Origin: CAWVSB01 sp036960375
Lineage (GTDB): Bacteria; Pseudomonadota; Gammaproteobacteria; Pseudomonadales; CAWVSB01
DNA length: 64,000 nt
NCBI GenBank assembly: GCA_036960375.1
Contig: JBALVY010000006.1
Location: 124,001-188,000 of the forward strand
Direction of reading: 5' to 3'
Part shown: positions 51,683 through 61,045 of the stretch, piece by piece
Numbering within the stretch: position 1 is the first letter of the stretch
How the letters are laid out: the number at the start of each line of letters is the position of its first letter
Translations under genes and position numbers: made by a program
The notes under the pieces: model-generated
Database searches by the model: none
The model's input: only the letters and a program-made list of their open reading frames with translations
Told to the model about the DNA's origin: nothing

Positions 51683-53065
51683 ATGGAATACCTCCCGCTT
51701 AACATCAGGGTTAAAGGCTGCAAAGTTGTATTGATAGGCGGGGGCGCAATTGCAGAACGCAAAGCTCGTCTGCTGCTCAAATCAGAAGCAGATGTATTTG
51801 TTTATGCCCCGGTTGTGAGCACAGCGTTACAAGCTTTACTGAGCCAGGCAAATGCTCAATGGGAAGAAGTGGGCTATCAATCGACGCAATTGTCTGGTGC
51901 ATTACTAGTAGTCGCGGCTACCGACGACGACGTAGTGAACAGACAGGTTGCAGCAGATGCACAAGCGCAGCAGTTGCTGGTCAATGTGGTTGACCAACCC
52001 GCATTTTGTAACGTTATTTTTCCGGCCATTATCGACCGCAGCCCAATTATCGTCGCCGTCAGTAGTGGAGGTTCCTCTCCTTTACTTATTCGAAAAATCA
52101 AAGCTCGCCTGGAGACGGAACTACCCGCTAACCTGGGTCATTTAGCTGATTTTTTGGCAGGTTTCCGTAACAAGGTAAAAGCAAAATTTGCAGAGTTTGA
52201 TCAACGAAAGCGATTTTGGGAGAACGTCGTCGATGGACCGGTAGGCGAACAGGTTCTATCTGGCCATATATCACAGGCACAAAGCCATATGGAAACACTG
52301 TTAAAGGACGGTGTATCTGATGTAGGGGAGGTTTATCTAATCGGCGCCGGCCCCGGAGACCCTGACTTGCTCACATTCAAGGCGCTGCGGCTAATGCAAA
52401 AAGCCGATGTCGTGCTATACGACCGTCTGGTAGCACCGGCTATTGTCGATTTATGCCGTACTGACGCGCAACGTATCTACGTCGGCAAAGCGCGCGACCA
52501 GCATGCCGTTCCGCAACCAGAGATTAACCAGTTATTAGTAGACGAGGCACTTAAGGGCAAACGAGTCGTCAGACTTAAAGGCGGTGATCCGTTTATTTTT
52601 GGTCGTGGCGGCGAAGAAATTGAAAAAATTGCTGCACAGGGCATTCCTTTTCAAGTCGTGCCTGGTATTACCGCAGCCTCGGGCTGCGCCAGTTACGCCG
52701 GTATTCCGCTAACCCATCGCGATTATGCGCAGTCTGTTCGTTTTATCACTGCGCACTTGAAAAACAATCAGGTAAACCTGAACTGGTCTGATTTTCAGAG
52801 TACGGAAGAAACCCTGGTTTTTTATATGGGTTTAGTGGGACTGGAGCAGATCTGCCAACAACTCATAGCAATTGGAAGGTCAAAACAAACCCCAATCGCT
52901 CTGATACAGCAAGGGACAACACTGAACCAGAAAGTTATCTGCGGCGAATTGGGAACCTTTCCTGCACTAGTCGCTCAAAACGACGTCAAACCACCAACGC
53001 TTATTATTGTTGGTGACGTAGTGAAATTACACAAAGACCTTAACTGGTTTAGCGCAAAGGATTAA
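51683..53065 (+). CDS. cysG: Siroheme synthase CysG (trifunctional)
   Basis: A 460-residue fusion with an N-terminal precorrin-2 dehydrogenase/ferrochelatase (NAD motif GGGAIAERKARLLL, residues 18-31). A C-terminal SAM-dependent uroporphyrinogen-III methyltransferase starts at LIGAGPGDPDLLTFKALR near residue 218, with RLKGGDPFIFGRGGEE and a YMGL segment. It makes siroheme for sulfite and nitrite reductases, which fits cysB control elsewhere in the window, but this link is an inference. It lies 2 nt before gor and 10 nt after serS. Confidence 0.96.
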   Translation: MEYLPLNIRVKGCKVVLIGGGAIAERKARLLLKSEADVFVYAPVVSTALQALLSQANAQWEEVGYQSTQLSGALLVVAATDDDVVNRQVAADAQAQQLLVNVVDQPAFCNVIFPAIIDRSPIIVAVSSGGSSPLLIRKIKARLETELPANLGHLADFLAGFRNKVKAKFAEFDQRKRFWENVVDGPVGEQVLSGHISQAQSHMETLLKDGVSDVGEVYLIGAGPGDPDLLTFKALRLMQKADVVLYDRLVAPAIVDLCRTDAQRIYVGKARDQHAVPQPEINQLLVDEALKGKRVVRLKGGDPFIFGRGGEEIEKIAAQGIPFQVVPGITAASGCASYAGIPLTHRDYAQSVRFITAHLKNNQVNLNWSDFQSTEETLVFYMGLVGLEQICQQLIAIGRSKQTPIALIQQGTTLNQKVICGELGTFPALVAQNDVKPPTLIIVGDVVKLHKDLNWFSAKD

Positions 53066-53067
53066 AA

Positions 53068-54429
53068 ATGTCAGAGTACGATTATGATTTGGTGGTTATT
53101 GGAGCAGGCTCTGGTGGTGTAAGGGCCGCTCGTATGTCTGCCAGCATGGGGGCAAAAGTCGCCATAATCGAAGATCGTTACTGGGGTGGCACCTGCGTCA
53201 ACGTGGGCTGCGTACCCAAAAAACTCTATTACTATGCCTCTCATATATCTGAAAGCGTTGAAGACGCCGCCGGTTTCGGCTGGCATGTGGATAAGTGCAG
53301 TTTTGAATGGCGCACACTAGTCGACAATAAGACTGCCGAGATTAAAAGATTAAACGGTATTTATCGGCGCATTTTGGGTGATGTCGATGTAGAGCAGATA
53401 GAGGGCAGGGGAAAAATTACCGGCCCTCACAGCGTACAGGTTAATCAGGACAAGGACATTAGCGCAGCGCGTATATTAGTCGCGACAGGTGGCTGGCCAT
53501 TTGTGCCCGAATTTCCTGGTAGTCAGCATGTTATTCATTCCAACGATGTATTTGATCTGGCTAGTCTGCCGCAAAGAATGATCATTGTCGGTGGAGGTTA
53601 TATCGCGGTGGAATTCGCCGGTATATTTAACGGTTTAGGTGTTGAAACACATCTTGTCTATCGCGGACCCAAGTTACTCAGAAACTTCGACGTCGACGTT
53701 GCCGCAGCGGTGACAGAGGAAATGATCAAGAAAGGTGTAAACATACACTTCAATACTAATATTTCCTTTATAGCGGAGGAGGCTCACAAACTGTATTCAG
53801 TGACACTGGAAAACGGTGACACCCTAATGTCCGGTCCAGTGCTTATGGCCACCGGACGTAAGCCCAACATCGAGGGTTTGGGGCTGGAGCAAGTCGGGGT
53901 AAAGCTCACTGAAACAGGGACTATTGCAGTAGATGCCTTATATCAAACATCATGTGACAGCATTTACGCTTTAGGTGATGTGATCGACGGGCCAGAACTG
54001 ACACCAGTCGCCCTGGCAGAGGGTATGACGCTTGCACGTCACCTGTATGGCGGAGGTAGCGAGCCACTTGATTATGACTACATTCCCACGGCGGTATTCT
54101 GCCAACCGAATATAGGCACAGTAGGCCTGACTGAGGCGGAGGCCAGAAAGCGCTATGACAATGTGAGCATCTACAGCAGCCGCTTTACCCACTTAAAACA
54201 TACCTTAAGCGGCAATCCTAGTAAGACTTTTATGAAACTTATCGTCGATGACGCCAGCGACCGGGTGGTTGGAATGCATATGGTTGGCGACGATGCAGGT
54301 GAAATAATACAGGGCTTCGCAGTAGCCATGAAAGCCGGCGCAACAAAAGCCGTTTTTGACGCGACAATAGGTATACACCCTACTGCCGCTGAAGAATTTG
54401 TGACAATGCGTGTAGCTGATCAGTCCTGA
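53068..54429 (+). CDS. gor: Glutathione-disulfide reductase
   Basis: A 453-residue FAD/NADPH disulfide reductase. The redox disulfide is Cys43-Cys48 in GGTCVNVGCVPKKLYYYAS. The FAD motif is VVIGAGSGGVRAARM, and the NADPH motif is IIVGGGYIAVEFAGIF followed by an Arg-rich switch (HLVYRGPKLL). The C-terminal HPTAAEEFVTMR holds the catalytic His-Glu. It matches glutathione reductase over other family members through NVGCVPKKLYYYAS. Its 3' end overlaps the prc stop by 10 nt. Confidence 0.93.
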   Translation: MSEYDYDLVVIGAGSGGVRAARMSASMGAKVAIIEDRYWGGTCVNVGCVPKKLYYYASHISESVEDAAGFGWHVDKCSFEWRTLVDNKTAEIKRLNGIYRRILGDVDVEQIEGRGKITGPHSVQVNQDKDISAARILVATGGWPFVPEFPGSQHVIHSNDVFDLASLPQRMIIVGGGYIAVEFAGIFNGLGVETHLVYRGPKLLRNFDVDVAAAVTEEMIKKGVNIHFNTNISFIAEEAHKLYSVTLENGDTLMSGPVLMATGRKPNIEGLGLEQVGVKLTETGTIAVDALYQTSCDSIYALGDVIDGPELTPVALAEGMTLARHLYGGGSEPLDYDYIPTAVFCQPNIGTVGLTEAEARKRYDNVSIYSSRFTHLKHTLSGNPSKTFMKLIVDDASDRVVGMHMVGDDAGEIIQGFAVAMKAGATKAVFDATIGIHPTAAEEFVTMRVADQS

Positions 54430-56519
54430 GTGGCTACACGTTTGACAGCTGACTGAAGAGTAACGGTATCCAACAGGATAGTCGCGGCCTCTAAAGCCAT
54501 GACATCTTCCTGTGCTGATTCCTTTTCTTCTTCATCGTCGTCAAGAATTGATTCCTCCTCGTCCTCCTCTTCTTCATCCAGAGAAGCCAAGGGCTCCAGG
54601 CCCTTGCTCACACGACGACGATTTTCGATAGCAAGAAACAGGCTTTCGTTTTTTTCACGCTGCTGCTTACGAGTATCTTCGTTGAGGGAAAGCAGTTCAC
54701 GATTGCGATTTTCTTTGATTAAAGAAAACTCTTCACTCAAATACACGAAATCAGGGTCTTCGCTCGCTCTTATTGAATGTCGCGTAGTGAGTTCATCGAT
54801 AATTCCGCCCCAATTGTGATATTTCGGATGCCGCACCGGGTCGATAATATCCCAGGCGAGAGCGCCTTTGAGCGAGTCTTCGCCCACATCTTCGGGGTCA
54901 TATAAAGCTGGGAAATGTATGTCCGGGGACACCCCACGGCTTTGAGTAGACACACCGGAAATTCGATAAAACTTAGACTGTGTGATTTTTAGCTGGCCTT
55001 CCGTCAAAGGTATTAGTGCCTGTACCGTACCTTTACCAAAAGAAGTAGAACCTACTACCAGTCCGCGTTGATAATCCTGTAGAGCACCGGCCATGATTTC
55101 CGAGGCTGACGCGCTAAGCCGGTTAATCATTACCACAAGAGGCCCTGCGTAATAGGGTGACTGCTGAGCCTTGCCCTGACGAATTACTTTATCATTGGCC
55201 TCACGAATCTGTACTGTGGGTCCACCCTGTATAAACAAACCCGTCAATGAGTTAGCTTCAGCTAATGAACCGCCACCATTGTCTCTTAAGTCGACAATGA
55301 TCCCTTCGATGCCTTCAGTTTGAAGCTCATTGATGATTTTAGCCACATCGCGGGTGGTGCTACGAAACTCCGGGTCGCCGCGCCCCATGGCATCGAAATC
55401 GACATAAAAATCAGGTACTTTTATATAGCCAACTTTATGTACAGCGCCATCATAAAAAACATCGAGGGCTTCGCCCCAGGCAAGCATATCCTCTAGTTCG
55501 ACCTTGCCACGATTGATCTTAATAAGCTTTGTTTCACCGCTAGACTTGCTTTTAGCCGAAATGACCTCGAGTTGGACCCAGGTATCTTTGTCACCACGAA
55601 TCAGATCGACAACCTCATCCAGACGCCAGCCAATGACGTTGACAATCTCTCCGTCTTGTCCCTGGCCAACACCGACTATTCTATCAGCAGACTTAAGATC
55701 GCCCTGTTTACGAGCAGGACCCGCATGAACCAGTCGAACAACCTTGGTGTATTCGAAATCCTGCGTTAGTACAGCGCCAATGCCTTCGAGAGAGCGACTC
55801 ATATTTATCTTGAAATTCTCCTCTTGCCGAGGCGAGAAATAACTCGTATGAGGATCATAAAGGTGGGCAAATGCGTTCATATAGTATTCGAACACATCAT
55901 CGGCGGTTGACTGCTTTAAGCGCTTTAGCTGATGCTCATAGCGCTTGGCTAAAGTAGAACCTATCTCCGAGGGTTCTTTTTCCGCTAGACGTAAATTCAG
56001 CACGTCATTTTTAATTCGTTTACGCCACCGATCATCGGCCTCGGCTTCGTCTTTGGCCCAGTGAATGTTTTCGGATTTGAGAGGGATTGTTTCATCGCGT
56101 GAATAATCGAAGTTTTCCAGCATTTGATCCAGACCGGCGATATTTTTCTCCATCCGAGCCTCAGTACGAGAATGCAGGCGATTATAAATACGATAACCTC
56201 CGCTGACGTCACCCTGTAACATTTGATCATCGAGTTGATACTGCAAGTCGCTCAACTCATCGATGTCGGACTGCAATAAGTACATCTTGGATGGATCCAG
56301 ATATTCGGTAAAGCGCGACAGCAGTATCTCGGAAAAATCATCATCAATAGCAGGCGCCTGGTAATGCCGACGATTAAGCTTGCTGATGATTTCCAGTGCG
56401 CTGTCCTGGGCCGACTCGGGAATTTCATAGCCGGCTAAAGAATAGGCAAAGGGAACCTGAAGAACGAGCAGTGTAATACTGGCAAGCAGGGTATTTCGAA
56501 CAAATCGCAACAATGGCAT
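54420..56519 (-). CDS. prc: Carboxy-terminal (tail-specific) processing protease Prc
   Basis: A 699-residue periplasmic S41 protease. The signal-anchor is residues 9-26. An N-terminal domain is followed by a PDZ domain (about 220-320, SLEGIGAVLTQDFEYTKVV) and the catalytic domain. The Ser is in LSASASEIMAGALQDY and the Lys about 25 residues later in GSTSFGKGTVQ, matching E. coli Prc. A very acidic stretch near the C-terminus (residues 650-680, repeated Glu/Asp) is uncommon. Start is ATG 56519; the in-frame region upstream is not supported. It converges with gor. Confidence 0.93.
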   Translation of the reverse strand: MPLLRFVRNTLLASITLLVLQVPFAYSLAGYEIPESAQDSALEIISKLNRRHYQAPAIDDDFSEILLSRFTEYLDPSKMYLLQSDIDELSDLQYQLDDQMLQGDVSGGYRIYNRLHSRTEARMEKNIAGLDQMLENFDYSRDETIPLKSENIHWAKDEAEADDRWRKRIKNDVLNLRLAEKEPSEIGSTLAKRYEHQLKRLKQSTADDVFEYYMNAFAHLYDPHTSYFSPRQEENFKINMSRSLEGIGAVLTQDFEYTKVVRLVHAGPARKQGDLKSADRIVGVGQGQDGEIVNVIGWRLDEVVDLIRGDKDTWVQLEVISAKSKSSGETKLIKINRGKVELEDMLAWGEALDVFYDGAVHKVGYIKVPDFYVDFDAMGRGDPEFRSTTRDVAKIINELQTEGIEGIIVDLRDNGGGSLAEANSLTGLFIQGGPTVQIREANDKVIRQGKAQQSPYYAGPLVVMINRLSASASEIMAGALQDYQRGLVVGSTSFGKGTVQALIPLTEGQLKITQSKFYRISGVSTQSRGVSPDIHFPALYDPEDVGEDSLKGALAWDIIDPVRHPKYHNWGGIIDELTTRHSIRASEDPDFVYLSEEFSLIKENRNRELLSLNEDTRKQQREKNESLFLAIENRRRVSKGLEPLASLDEEEEDEEESILDDDEEEKESAQEDVMALEAATILLDTVTLQSAVKRVATQD

Positions 56520-56640
56520 ATGGGTATCCGTGTAGATGTAACAGGTCTTTACGCGCGCATTATCACCGATAAACCGTGCGTAGGCCAAGTTCAGAGGCTA
56601 TTTTGTCTCACCTTAGCTGAACATAGACAGAATTTATCAC

Positions 56641-59600
56641 TTAGTTGGTGTCTTTACCCTTTCTAAGCTGCTGAATAATATAAAAATATACCGGTACCAG
56701 CAAGGTTCCTACGATACCAGCCATTAACATGCCTCCAAATACACTTTGTCCTAGTGATTGTCGGCTTACGGCACCGGCGCCTGAGGCAATTATGAGCGGG
56801 AATACACCCAATACAAAGGAAAAAGCCGTCATCAAAACCGCTCTAAAGCGCATTCTGGCGCCAGATACTGCTGCATCAAAAATACTCAGTCCATTCTGCT
56901 CATGCTGTACCTTGGCGAATTCCACGATGAGAATCGCATTTTTTGAGGCCAAAGCGACTAACAGTACCAGGCCTATCTGCGTATACAGGTTAATTTCCGA
57001 GCCGGCGATCACAATAGCCAGAAAGGCACCCAACAGCGCAATGGGGACGGATAATATGACAGCCCACGGGATAATCCAGCTTTCGTATTGAGCCACCAGA
57101 AACAAGTATACAAAAACCAGCGCCAGTAGAAACAGCAGCGGCGCTAGATCACCAGCCTCCAGCTCCTGATATGTCATGCCGGTCCAGGCAAAGGTATAAC
57201 CGGGGGGCAAGGTTGATTTGGCCACTCTTTCCATTGCCGCCACCGCATCACCGGAACTATAGCCAGAAGCTGCCGAGCCGCTAATTTGAGCCGAATTTAA
57301 CAGGTTGTAGCGGTTTGTGGTTTCAGGGCCCAGGATTGGCCGGGTGGATACCAGAGTTGATAAGGGCACCATTTGCCCTTGCGCGGCGCGCACATAAAAG
57401 CGATTGATATCCGACTCGCTTTTGCGAAATGCCTGATCCGCCTGAATCTTAACCTGGTATACCTTGCCGTACTTGTTAAAGTCATTGACGTAAAAGGAAC
57501 CCAATTGGGCTTGTAATGTGGTAAATATTTGATCGAGTTTAACACCCAGGTTACTCGCCTTAATACGATTCACCTCGACAAATAACTGCGGTACATCGGC
57601 TCTATAGGTGCTAAATACCTGCGATATTTCTGGTGCATTACGGGCCTGCAGAATAAGCGAACGCATAGCCTGGGCTAATTCCTCAGCACTGCGACCCTGC
57701 GCATCTTGCAACATAAACTCAAAACCCCCGGTTTGACCCAGGCCGGGTATAGCGGGGGAGGCAAAGGCCATAACGTTAGCATGAGGGTATGCCCACAAGT
57801 TACCCTGTATACGTCGTAATATGCTGTCCTGGTGCAATCGATCTGTATCGCGCTCACTCCAGTCATCGAGTACAACTATCATCATTCCGCCATTTGGCAA
57901 TACCGAACCATTTAGCATACTGAAACCGGGCACCGAGATAATATTGGCAACACCCTCTTCAACCGCAACCAGCTCCGTTATCTCCCGCATGACTTTCTCT
58001 GTGCGGGGCAGGGCGGAGGCATCCGGCAATTGCACGTCTACCATCACATAGCCCTGATCTTCATTGGGTATAAAACCCTTTGGCAAGCTCATGAATAACC
58101 AGGCCATTGCAGCTATTAGCGCCATTACCCCGACTACAACCAGTTTAACGTGACCCAGAAGTAGACGAACAAGGCCCACATAAGATTCAGTGAATCGAGC
58201 GAAAGCTTGCTCAAATTTAGCGAAAAATGATTTTGAATCCGATTCGCTGTGTTTCGGCTTTAATAAGGTAGCGCACAATGCCGGGCTTAGGGTTAAGGCA
58301 TTGATAGATGAAATAACCACGGCCATTGAAATGGTCAGAGCAAACTGGGAGTACATTTGACCAGTAACGCCCGGCATAAGCGCAACGGGTATAAAAACTG
58401 CCAATAGAACCAACGTTGTTGCCACAATTGGACCACTGACTTCCGTCATCGCTTTACGTGTTGCATCAACAGGCGGCATACCTTCTTCGTCTATTAATCG
58501 ACGTACATTTTCTATCACCACGATGGCATCATCGACTACCACGCCAATTGCCAGAATAAGTGCAAACAGGGAAACCGTGTTTATGGTCATTCCCGCTGCC
58601 AGCAAACAGGCAAAGGTACCAATAAGTGATACGGGAATAGCAATGGCCGGAATTAGGGTTGAGCGCCAGTCTTGTAAAAAAATGAAAACGACCGCTATGA
58701 CTAATATGAGCGCAATAAATAAGGTCTCGACAACCTCTTTAACCGAGGTAGAAACAAAGTTGGTACTATCAAAAAGAATGGCGTATTCAAGGTCGTCGGG
58801 GAAACCCGCCGACATCTTATTCATTTCCTGCTTAACCAGCTCAGCCACTTCCAGTGCATTTGCACCAGGTTGCTGGTAGATGGCCAGCACGGTGGCATCC
58901 TCATTGTTAACCAGACCAAAGGCACTATAACTTTGCGAGCCTATTTCAACCCGACTGATATCGCCTAGATAAATAGCGGACCCATCGTTGCTAGCGCGAA
59001 TAACAATACGTCTGAATTGCTCCGGGTCCTGTAATCGACCCTGAGTTTGTAGGGTATATTGAAACTGTTGGGTTGCATCTATGGGGGAGGAGCCTAACTG
59101 ACCCGCTGCAACCTGTATATTTTGCTCTCGAATAGCGGCGACTACATCCTGCACGGTCACGCTTTTGCCGGCCATGCGATCCGGGTCTAACCAAACTCGC
59201 ATGCCGTAAGACATGTCACCCAAAATACTTGCCTGACTTACACCGGGTATCCTGGACAGTCGATCACGTACGTTGATGCTGGCGTAGTTAGACATGAAAA
59301 GGCGATCAAAGGTGTTTTTCGGTGAGAGTAGATTAACCACCATTAACATGTTGGTCGATCGCTTGGCGACTGATACACCTAAACGCTTCACTTCTTCCGG
59401 TAGTTTCGGGCTCGCCTGGGTGACGCGATTCTGTACTTTGACTTGCGCCATATCGGCATCAGTACCCACCGCAAAGGTGACTGTAAGACTGTAGCTACCG
59501 TCGCCAGAACTCTTTGAAGACATATAGATCATATCCTCAACGCCGTTAATTTCTGCTTCTAATACGATGGCGACCGAATCCCTGACTACTTCGGCGTTAG

Positions 59601-59757
59601 CACCCGGATAGACCGCACTGACCTGGACGGTTGGTGGAGCAATCTCAGGAAACTGCGCGACAGGTAACAAGGGTAGGGCAAGCAAACCCGACAAAGTAAT
59701 AACTATTGATATCACAAAAGCAAACTTGGGGCGGCTGATAAAAAACTGACTAAACAT
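56641..59757 (-). CDS. RND efflux permease (HAE1/AcrB type)
   Basis: A 1038-residue inner-membrane drug:proton antiporter with 12 helices and two large periplasmic loops. The proton-relay Asp pair is in LAIGVVVDDAIVVIENVRRL (near residue 405). The N-terminal FFISRPKFAFVISIVITLSG and the GSAASGYSSGDAVAAME and YTFAWTGMTYQE segments are typical of hydrophobe/amphiphile exporters. The adaptor ends 3 nt upstream. No outer-membrane factor is adjacent, so TolC elsewhere is presumed. Confidence 0.96.
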   Translation of the reverse strand: MFSQFFISRPKFAFVISIVITLSGLLALPLLPVAQFPEIAPPTVQVSAVYPGANAEVVRDSVAIVLEAEINGVEDMIYMSSKSSGDGSYSLTVTFAVGTDADMAQVKVQNRVTQASPKLPEEVKRLGVSVAKRSTNMLMVVNLLSPKNTFDRLFMSNYASINVRDRLSRIPGVSQASILGDMSYGMRVWLDPDRMAGKSVTVQDVVAAIREQNIQVAAGQLGSSPIDATQQFQYTLQTQGRLQDPEQFRRIVIRASNDGSAIYLGDISRVEIGSQSYSAFGLVNNEDATVLAIYQQPGANALEVAELVKQEMNKMSAGFPDDLEYAILFDSTNFVSTSVKEVVETLFIALILVIAVVFIFLQDWRSTLIPAIAIPVSLIGTFACLLAAGMTINTVSLFALILAIGVVVDDAIVVIENVRRLIDEEGMPPVDATRKAMTEVSGPIVATTLVLLAVFIPVALMPGVTGQMYSQFALTISMAVVISSINALTLSPALCATLLKPKHSESDSKSFFAKFEQAFARFTESYVGLVRLLLGHVKLVVVGVMALIAAMAWLFMSLPKGFIPNEDQGYVMVDVQLPDASALPRTEKVMREITELVAVEEGVANIISVPGFSMLNGSVLPNGGMMIVVLDDWSERDTDRLHQDSILRRIQGNLWAYPHANVMAFASPAIPGLGQTGGFEFMLQDAQGRSAEELAQAMRSLILQARNAPEISQVFSTYRADVPQLFVEVNRIKASNLGVKLDQIFTTLQAQLGSFYVNDFNKYGKVYQVKIQADQAFRKSESDINRFYVRAAQGQMVPLSTLVSTRPILGPETTNRYNLLNSAQISGSAASGYSSGDAVAAMERVAKSTLPPGYTFAWTGMTYQELEAGDLAPLLFLLALVFVYLFLVAQYESWIIPWAVILSVPIALLGAFLAIVIAGSEINLYTQIGLVLLVALASKNAILIVEFAKVQHEQNGLSIFDAAVSGARMRFRAVLMTAFSFVLGVFPLIIASGAGAVSRQSLGQSVFGGMLMAGIVGTLLVPVYFYIIQQLRKGKDTN

Positions 59758-59760
59758 AGC

Positions 59761-60921
59761 CTACGACCCGGTTAAAGCAGCAGGAGTCATATCAGGTCTC
59801 TCAAGTACCGGGTTGACAACCATGCCAACCCGCACTTTTTGAATACCTTGCGTGATAACCAAGTCCCCTTCACTTAAACCCGCATCGACCAGCCAATCCA
59901 GCTCAATTCGAGAACCAAGCTTCACTCTGCGAACCTCTACCTCATCGTCTTCATTTACCACAAGTACATAGCGACCCTGCTGGTCTTCCTGCACCGACTT
60001 TTGCGGCACAATTAACGCAGTAGTGGCATTGATGTTACGTACAAATACTTTGACATATTGCCCGGGAATTAACAGACCATTGGGGTTTGGAAATGCCGCA
60101 CGAACGGTAATGGTACCGGTATTGGTATCAATGCGATTATCGAGAAAGTCGATCTCGCCGGAGAACATATACTCTGAACCGTCAGCCAGTTTTAAATAGG
60201 GAATCAGTTGCTCGGGCTTTAAATCAGTGCCGTCCAGAATTCGCGACTTTTGCATACCTCCTACAATAATCTTTTCACTGACCTGAAATAATACATGCAT
60301 CGGATCTTCTTGCACCAGAGTAGTGAGGGTATCGCTAGGGGTGACAAGATCACCGATACTGAGCGCTTTGCGGCCTATTCGACCCGTGATGGGCGCAACG
60401 ACACTGGTATACCGGAGGTTTAACATAGCCACGTCGTGCGAGGCTAGCGCGGCATTATATAGTGAACTAGCGCCTTTAAATTTCGCTTCAAGTTCTTCGT
60501 ATTCCGACTGACTAATAGTGCCATTGGGTATCAATCTTTTACCACGTTTATAATTGTTTTCAGCCACAACTTTGTCAGCCTGAGCGCGTGCAATATCGGC
60601 CTTTTTGCGAGCAACTTCCGCCTCGTAAGGCTGAGCATCAATCTCAAATAACAATTGGCCCTCTTCAATTACCTCGCCTTCGTCAAAGCTAACATTTAGT
60701 AGATAACCCTGGATACGAGCGCGAATAGCGACATCTTCGACCGGTTTAGTGCGACCTACAAATTCAAAGGCGGGGTGAACCTCTTCAGGGGTGACTTGAT
60801 ATACGGTAACTGCAGGAGGAGGCGCTTGCGGCTCAGGAGCCTGGTCGCTACAGGCGAACAGCAACGTGGCAATGACCGGTACCAGTAGTATGCGTAAGGG
60901 GGAGTGGGCGCGTGTACTCAT
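59761..60921 (-). CDS. RND efflux periplasmic adaptor lipoprotein
   Basis: A 386-residue membrane-fusion protein linking the RND pump to an outer-membrane channel. It has a signal peptide with lipobox LLFAC (Cys24). The lipoyl half-motif VEDVAIRARIQGYLLNVSFDEG starts near residue 60. A helical hairpin follows (about 95-165), then a beta-barrel (GRKALSIGDLVTPSD) and the membrane-proximal domain. ATG 60921 is preferred to TTG 60924. It ends 3 nt before the permease and is translated as one unit with it. Confidence 0.95.
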   Translation of the reverse strand: MSTRAHSPLRILLVPVIATLLFACSDQAPEPQAPPPAVTVYQVTPEEVHPAFEFVGRTKPVEDVAIRARIQGYLLNVSFDEGEVIEEGQLLFEIDAQPYEAEVARKKADIARAQADKVVAENNYKRGKRLIPNGTISQSEYEELEAKFKGASSLYNAALASHDVAMLNLRYTSVVAPITGRIGRKALSIGDLVTPSDTLTTLVQEDPMHVLFQVSEKIIVGGMQKSRILDGTDLKPEQLIPYLKLADGSEYMFSGEIDFLDNRIDTNTGTITVRAAFPNPNGLLIPGQYVKVFVRNINATTALIVPQKSVQEDQQGRYVLVVNEDDEVEVRRVKLGSRIELDWLVDAGLSEGDLVITQGIQKVRVGMVVNPVLERPDMTPAALTGS

Positions 60922-61016
60922 CAATGGTTTTACCTGTATAGCAAACTAGGGGGATCTCTGGGCCGGCGGGCCTAGCTTGAATGATCGGGGTTCACTTAGT
61001 GTAGCTATTTTTCAAA

Positions 61017-61045
61017 TATTTAGACATAAAGAAAGTGATCGTCAA
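61017..61045 (-). promoter_or_regulatory. Possible promoter of the RND operon
   Basis: On the minus strand TTGACG (61045-61040) and TAAATA (61022-61017) have a 17-nt spacer, directly after the tamB stop and about 96 nt before the adaptor ATG. The -10 is weak (three of six). No adjacent regulator gene or clear operator was seen. Confidence 0.3.
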
